DNA of 33,777 nt from an uncultured Acidimicrobiales bacterium (GTDB lineage Bacteria; Actinomycetota; Acidimicrobiia; Acidimicrobiales; SHLQ01). Position 1 is the first letter of the stretch; each line of letters opens with the position of its first letter. Positions 31,138-33,777 of the stretch are shown here, piece after piece. Position numbers and translations under genes: made by a program. The stretch spans positions 1 to 33,777 of the forward strand of contig CALHXU010000246.1 of NCBI GenBank assembly GCA_938040365.1, given 5' to 3'. Below the pieces are notes generated by a model. The model searched no databases, was not told the origin of the DNA, and saw nothing but the letters and a program-made list of their open reading frames with translations.

Positions 31138-33510
31138 CTAGTTGGCCGTCGTGACGGTGAGGCTCTGGGTCGCCGTGTTGCCGTTGCCCTGACCCTGCCC
31201 GTCAGCCTCAACGGTCACCGTGATGACATAGGTAGTACCCGGGGTAAGCGCGGGAGTCCAAAAGCCCGGAATCGCAAGATGTCGCGTCGTGCAACCGTCG
31301 GCCTGTCCAGCATTTGAACCAACGAACTCACCGGCGGCCGTACGAATTACAAACGATCCGTTCGCGCAGACGTTTGACTCGTAGTTCACTTGAAATCGGG
31401 TCGACTCGGTTGAGACGAGGCGCAGGTTCGAAAGGACCACTTGCTCGTCGGCAGCTTCTGGCTGCCCGCCCGGAGTTCGGATCGCAACTGCAGTCGACGA
31501 AACCGATGGGTTTGCGTTCAGGGTTACCTGAACCGAATAGTCAGTTCCGGGCTCTAACCCACCGACCGTTACGCCTTCGCTCACTCCGCCGAACGCGCTG
31601 CCACTTTGACTGCGGACCACAACCCCACCAGAGCTCACCGTAGCGGTGTAGGTCGTCGTCTCGGTCGACGTAAAGCGAAACGACACGCTCGTCTCGTCAA
31701 TGTCGCCAATGTCGATTCGTTCGGCGAACTGCACAGGTTCCACGACCACCGCGGCTGTAGTCGTAGTCGTTGGTGCAGTGGTCGTCGTAGTGGTGGTGGT
31801 GGTGGTCGTCGTTGGAGCGGCCGTTGTGGTGGTCGTTGTTGGCGCCGCCGTCGTGGTTGGTGCAAACGTTGGATTTACGAACACCAACGGCGGGGCAGTC
31901 ACCGGCGACTCACTGGTCGTCGGAGCGACGGGCGCGAGCGGCGGGACGACCACAGCGCCGGTAGTGGTCGGAGCGTCGATTTGTCCGGCATTGTTCGCTC
32001 CGTCACCAGGCACGGGTCGAGTCGTAGTGTCGACGTCTGTCTCAGGTAGCGACGTTTCGGGGAGTGCCGTTGTTTCAGCGAGCACCTCGACGACGACCGG
32101 ACGGTCTTCGGAAACAGCGACTCCTTCGGTCTGCGTGCTGGCAACATCTGCCACCACGTCGAGACTTTGTTCCTGATTCGCATTGGTGTCTGAAACCACC
32201 GGTGTCAACTCAGAGACCTCCGAACCGTCGCCAATGGTAGATCCACCGCCACTCGCTGCCGGAAGCGTTTCGGCCGGTTGGACGCTATTCAGCTCAGCTC
32301 GATTCTCGGCATCGACGTCGATTGTTGAGATTCGACCGTCCGCCAGCGAGTCGAGATCAGCGCTGCCGGCGGTTGTCGAGGCAAACGCATCGGTGCCGTT
32401 CCAAAGCGTCGCCGTGATCGCTCCGAGAATTCCAACCACGACAAAGACAATGCCAGCAACAACCCACAGCGCGACCAGTCGATCGTCTTCTTCCTCGTCC
32501 TCGGGCTGGCGGACCGCAACATTGACCATCGGGTCATCGACGGGAAAGAGGGCTCCACTTGCACTCTTGATTTCGGCGAGTTCGACAACCGGCAAAGAAT
32601 CAACATCTGCGAAAATCGGGACCTCACCGAAGAAGTTTCGCCCTTCCAACACCGGTTCGGAGTCACTCACTCGAAAACCAAGAACCGGATCGAACGCGGC
32701 GATCTCGTCATCATGGAGCAGTTCACGAATTTCTTCGCAGAACTCGTCCGCAGATTCAGGCCGATGTTCGATCGTCTTTGACAGCGTGCGAGAAACGAGA
32801 TCGACCACAGCTGGCGGCGCCCGATCGATAAGCAGGTCGGTAGACACATCCTCGTTGAGGACCGTAACGAACATCGCTCCCGGAGACATCCCCTCTTCGA
32901 GGACGAACGGGGCTTGTCCAGCTAGGAGGGCGAAGAGCAAGCCGCCCAACCCGTACACATCGGTTTGCTCGGATGGTTTTGCCCCGTTGAGACGCTCGGG
33001 AGGGGTATAAGCCGGCGTCATCATCTGGGCGGACATCGATGCCGTGGTGCCCATCGCTTCAGAAATGCCGAAGTCGGCGAGAAACGGCTCACCGGTGGCA
33101 TCGAGGAGCACATTCGCCGGCTTGATATCGAGGTGGAGAATCCGCTTTTCATGGGCTTGGGCCACCGCTGCAGCGACCTTCGCAGCGAGCTCGAGTGCTT
33201 CGCGCCACGGCACCGGCCCCTCGGTGATCCGATGCTGAAGGGAGCCACCGTCGAAGAGTGGCATCACGATAAAGGGGTCACCAGCAGGGGTAATTCCCGA
33301 ATCGAGAACGGGAGCAACATGGTCGAGAGAATCGAGTGTCGACATGGCCATGCGCTCTCGCTCGAATCGTCGAGCTACTGCGTCGTCGCCACCACCTCGC
33401 AACACCTTCACGGCGACCACGTCGCCAGTCTCAGATCGAGTTGCCTGATACACGTGCGCATTGCCGCCTGCGCCTACGAGTGAAAAGCCCTCATAGCTCG
33501 GAATGTCCAA
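31138..33510 (-). CDS. Membrane Ser/Thr protein kinase with fibronectin-type extracellular domains
   Basis: 790 aa. The kinase domain spans residues 1-270: glycine loop VGAGGNAHV, VAVKVL with Lys35, HLDIKPANVLL with catalytic Asp128, DFG 146-148 and PPE 170-172. HLD in place of HRD makes it a non-RD kinase, so activation-loop phosphorylation may not be required. After an acidic juxtamembrane stretch comes one span (VALWVVAGIVFVVVGILGAI, about 345-365), a Thr/Val/Ser-rich region, a poly-Thr/Ala/Pro spacer, and two fibronectin-III-like modules at the C-terminus outside the cell. It starts at a TTG because a stop codon lies close upstream in frame and no ATG or GTG intervenes. This layout fits PknB-like sensors that read a cell-wall or surface cue. 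Confidence 0.92.
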   Translation of the reverse strand: MDIPSYEGFSLVGAGGNAHVYQATRSETGDVVAVKVLRGGGDDAVARRFERERMAMSTLDSLDHVAPVLDSGITPAGDPFIVMPLFDGGSLQHRITEGPVPWREALELAAKVAAAVAQAHEKRILHLDIKPANVLLDATGEPFLADFGISEAMGTTASMSAQMMTPAYTPPERLNGAKPSEQTDVYGLGGLLFALLAGQAPFVLEEGMSPGAMFVTVLNEDVSTDLLIDRAPPAVVDLVSRTLSKTIEHRPESADEFCEEIRELLHDDEIAAFDPVLGFRVSDSEPVLEGRNFFGEVPIFADVDSLPVVELAEIKSASGALFPVDDPMVNVAVRQPEDEEEDDRLVALWVVAGIVFVVVGILGAITATLWNGTDAFASTTAGSADLDSLADGRISTIDVDAENRAELNSVQPAETLPAASGGGSTIGDGSEVSELTPVVSDTNANQEQSLDVVADVASTQTEGVAVSEDRPVVVEVLAETTALPETSLPETDVDTTTRPVPGDGANNAGQIDAPTTTGAVVVPPLAPVAPTTSESPVTAPPLVFVNPTFAPTTTAAPTTTTTTAAPTTTTTTTTTTTTAPTTTTTAAVVVEPVQFAERIDIGDIDETSVSFRFTSTETTTYTATVSSGGVVVRSQSGSAFGGVSEGVTVGGLEPGTDYSVQVTLNANPSVSSTAVAIRTPGGQPEAADEQVVLSNLRLVSTESTRFQVNYESNVCANGSFVIRTAAGEFVGSNAGQADGCTTRHLAIPGFWTPALTPGTTYVITVTVEADGQGQGNGNTATQSLTVTTAN

Positions 33511-33728
33511 CGGAGATGACCCCCATGTTTATCCACCACGTCCGCCAAGAGCAGTATGGATCATGTTGGGCAAAGATGCCATTGGGACCGATGCAAATCA
33601 GCGGGGTGCGCTCCCCACACATGTTGGATTCTCTACACCGGGTTCGTTATTTCGCCGCAACTGGTGAACCCGCTGCGCTGCCGATACTCTGACGAGCCGG
33701 TCACCAACACTGCGAATTAGGTCCCCAA
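33511..33728. other. Divergent intergenic region ahead of the Ser/Thr kinase gene
   Basis: No convincing gene was seen in these 218 bp. It must hold the promoter for the minus-strand kinase gene and probably one for a plus-strand gene starting at 33729, for which TTAGGT at 33717-33722 lies 6 nt ahead. No strong palindrome was found. Confidence 0.4.
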
Positions 33729-33777
33729 ATGAACAACCAGACAAAGCGGCCTCTCGTCAGGTTCTGTATGGAATGGG
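33729..33777 (+). CDS. Possible start of a gene cut by the window edge
   Basis: An ATG followed by an open frame (MNNQTKRPLVRFCMEW) runs off the right edge. It is preceded by a TTAGGT box 6 nt upstream, the same spacing as the leaderless starts elsewhere. Sixteen codons are too few to name a product, and the reading may be chance. Confidence 0.35.
   Translation, partial: MNNQTKRPLVRFCMEW

Noticed and set aside
31700-32176. Plus-strand open frame rich in Val/Gly opposite the Ser/Thr kinase
   Set aside because: It mirrors the poly-Thr spacer of the kinase; the low-complexity codons create an antisense frame without stops. No start signal.
33525-33692. Small gene starting at the ATG at 33525 ahead of the Ser/Thr kinase
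   Set aside because: The 55-codon reading has no ribosome site, no leaderless box at the right spacing and unusual composition; treated as intergenic.

Overview
The window looks like a chromosomal segment of a high-GC actinobacterium, most plausibly a member of the Acidimicrobiia (Ilumatobacter-like). This is inferred from protein character, not from a marker gene: secreted proteins with an LAxTG-type sorting signal, lipoproteins with acidic repeat linkers, an O-succinylhomoserine sulfhydrylase beside a rhodanese, and many start codons placed 6-7 nt after a TAnnnT -10 box, which points to leaderless transcription. No rRNA, tRNA, IS element, prophage or CRISPR array was seen. Almost all DNA is coding; no gene-free stretch exceeds about 300 bp.

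Layout. 1-2.2 kb (minus strand): an ABC-2 type exporter (permease cut by the window edge, plus ATPase), then a DUF1737 protein and a dienelactone-hydrolase-like protein. 2.3-3.9 kb (plus): rhodanese and metZ. 4.1-5.8 kb (minus): a large surface protein with a spondin-like domain and a sortase signal. 6.0-8.5 kb (minus): amphi-Trp protein, DUF2855 protein and MBL-fold hydrolase. 8.6-11.2 kb (plus): greA, an alpha/beta hydrolase and a beta-helix lipoprotein; a convergent membrane-anchored lipoprotein follows at 11.2-11.9 kb.

12.06-18.1 kb (plus) is a cobalamin riboswitch followed by seven tightly packed genes for corrinoid uptake (btuF, btuC, btuD) and for adenosylation and nucleotide-loop assembly (cobO, cobU, cobT, cobS). 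Together they let the cell import and finish corrinoids under B12 feedback. 18.2-22.1 kb holds two acyl-CoA ligases of different subtypes and a TIKI/ChaN-like protein. At 22.2-26.3 kb follow a TauD-type dioxygenase under a palindromic operator, leuC-leuD and a fatty acid desaturase.

26.3-33.5 kb is the most interesting part. After a 101-bp tandem repeat lies a seven-gene signalling cluster: a membrane-anchored Ser/Thr kinase with fibronectin-like extracellular domains, a LuxR-type response regulator, a coiled-coil/tail-anchored protein, a Ras/Rab-like small GTPase, a histidine kinase, and two more proteins. Three of the non-catalytic proteins share a short LLFGRQ/LRSVLLR-type peptide. The cluster resembles in concept, but not in composition, the Streptomyces conservons.

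Two patterns run through the window: TAnnnT boxes 6-7 nt ahead of start codons (nine cases), and short tandem duplications, often hairpin-forming, sitting at or over stop codons (five loci).
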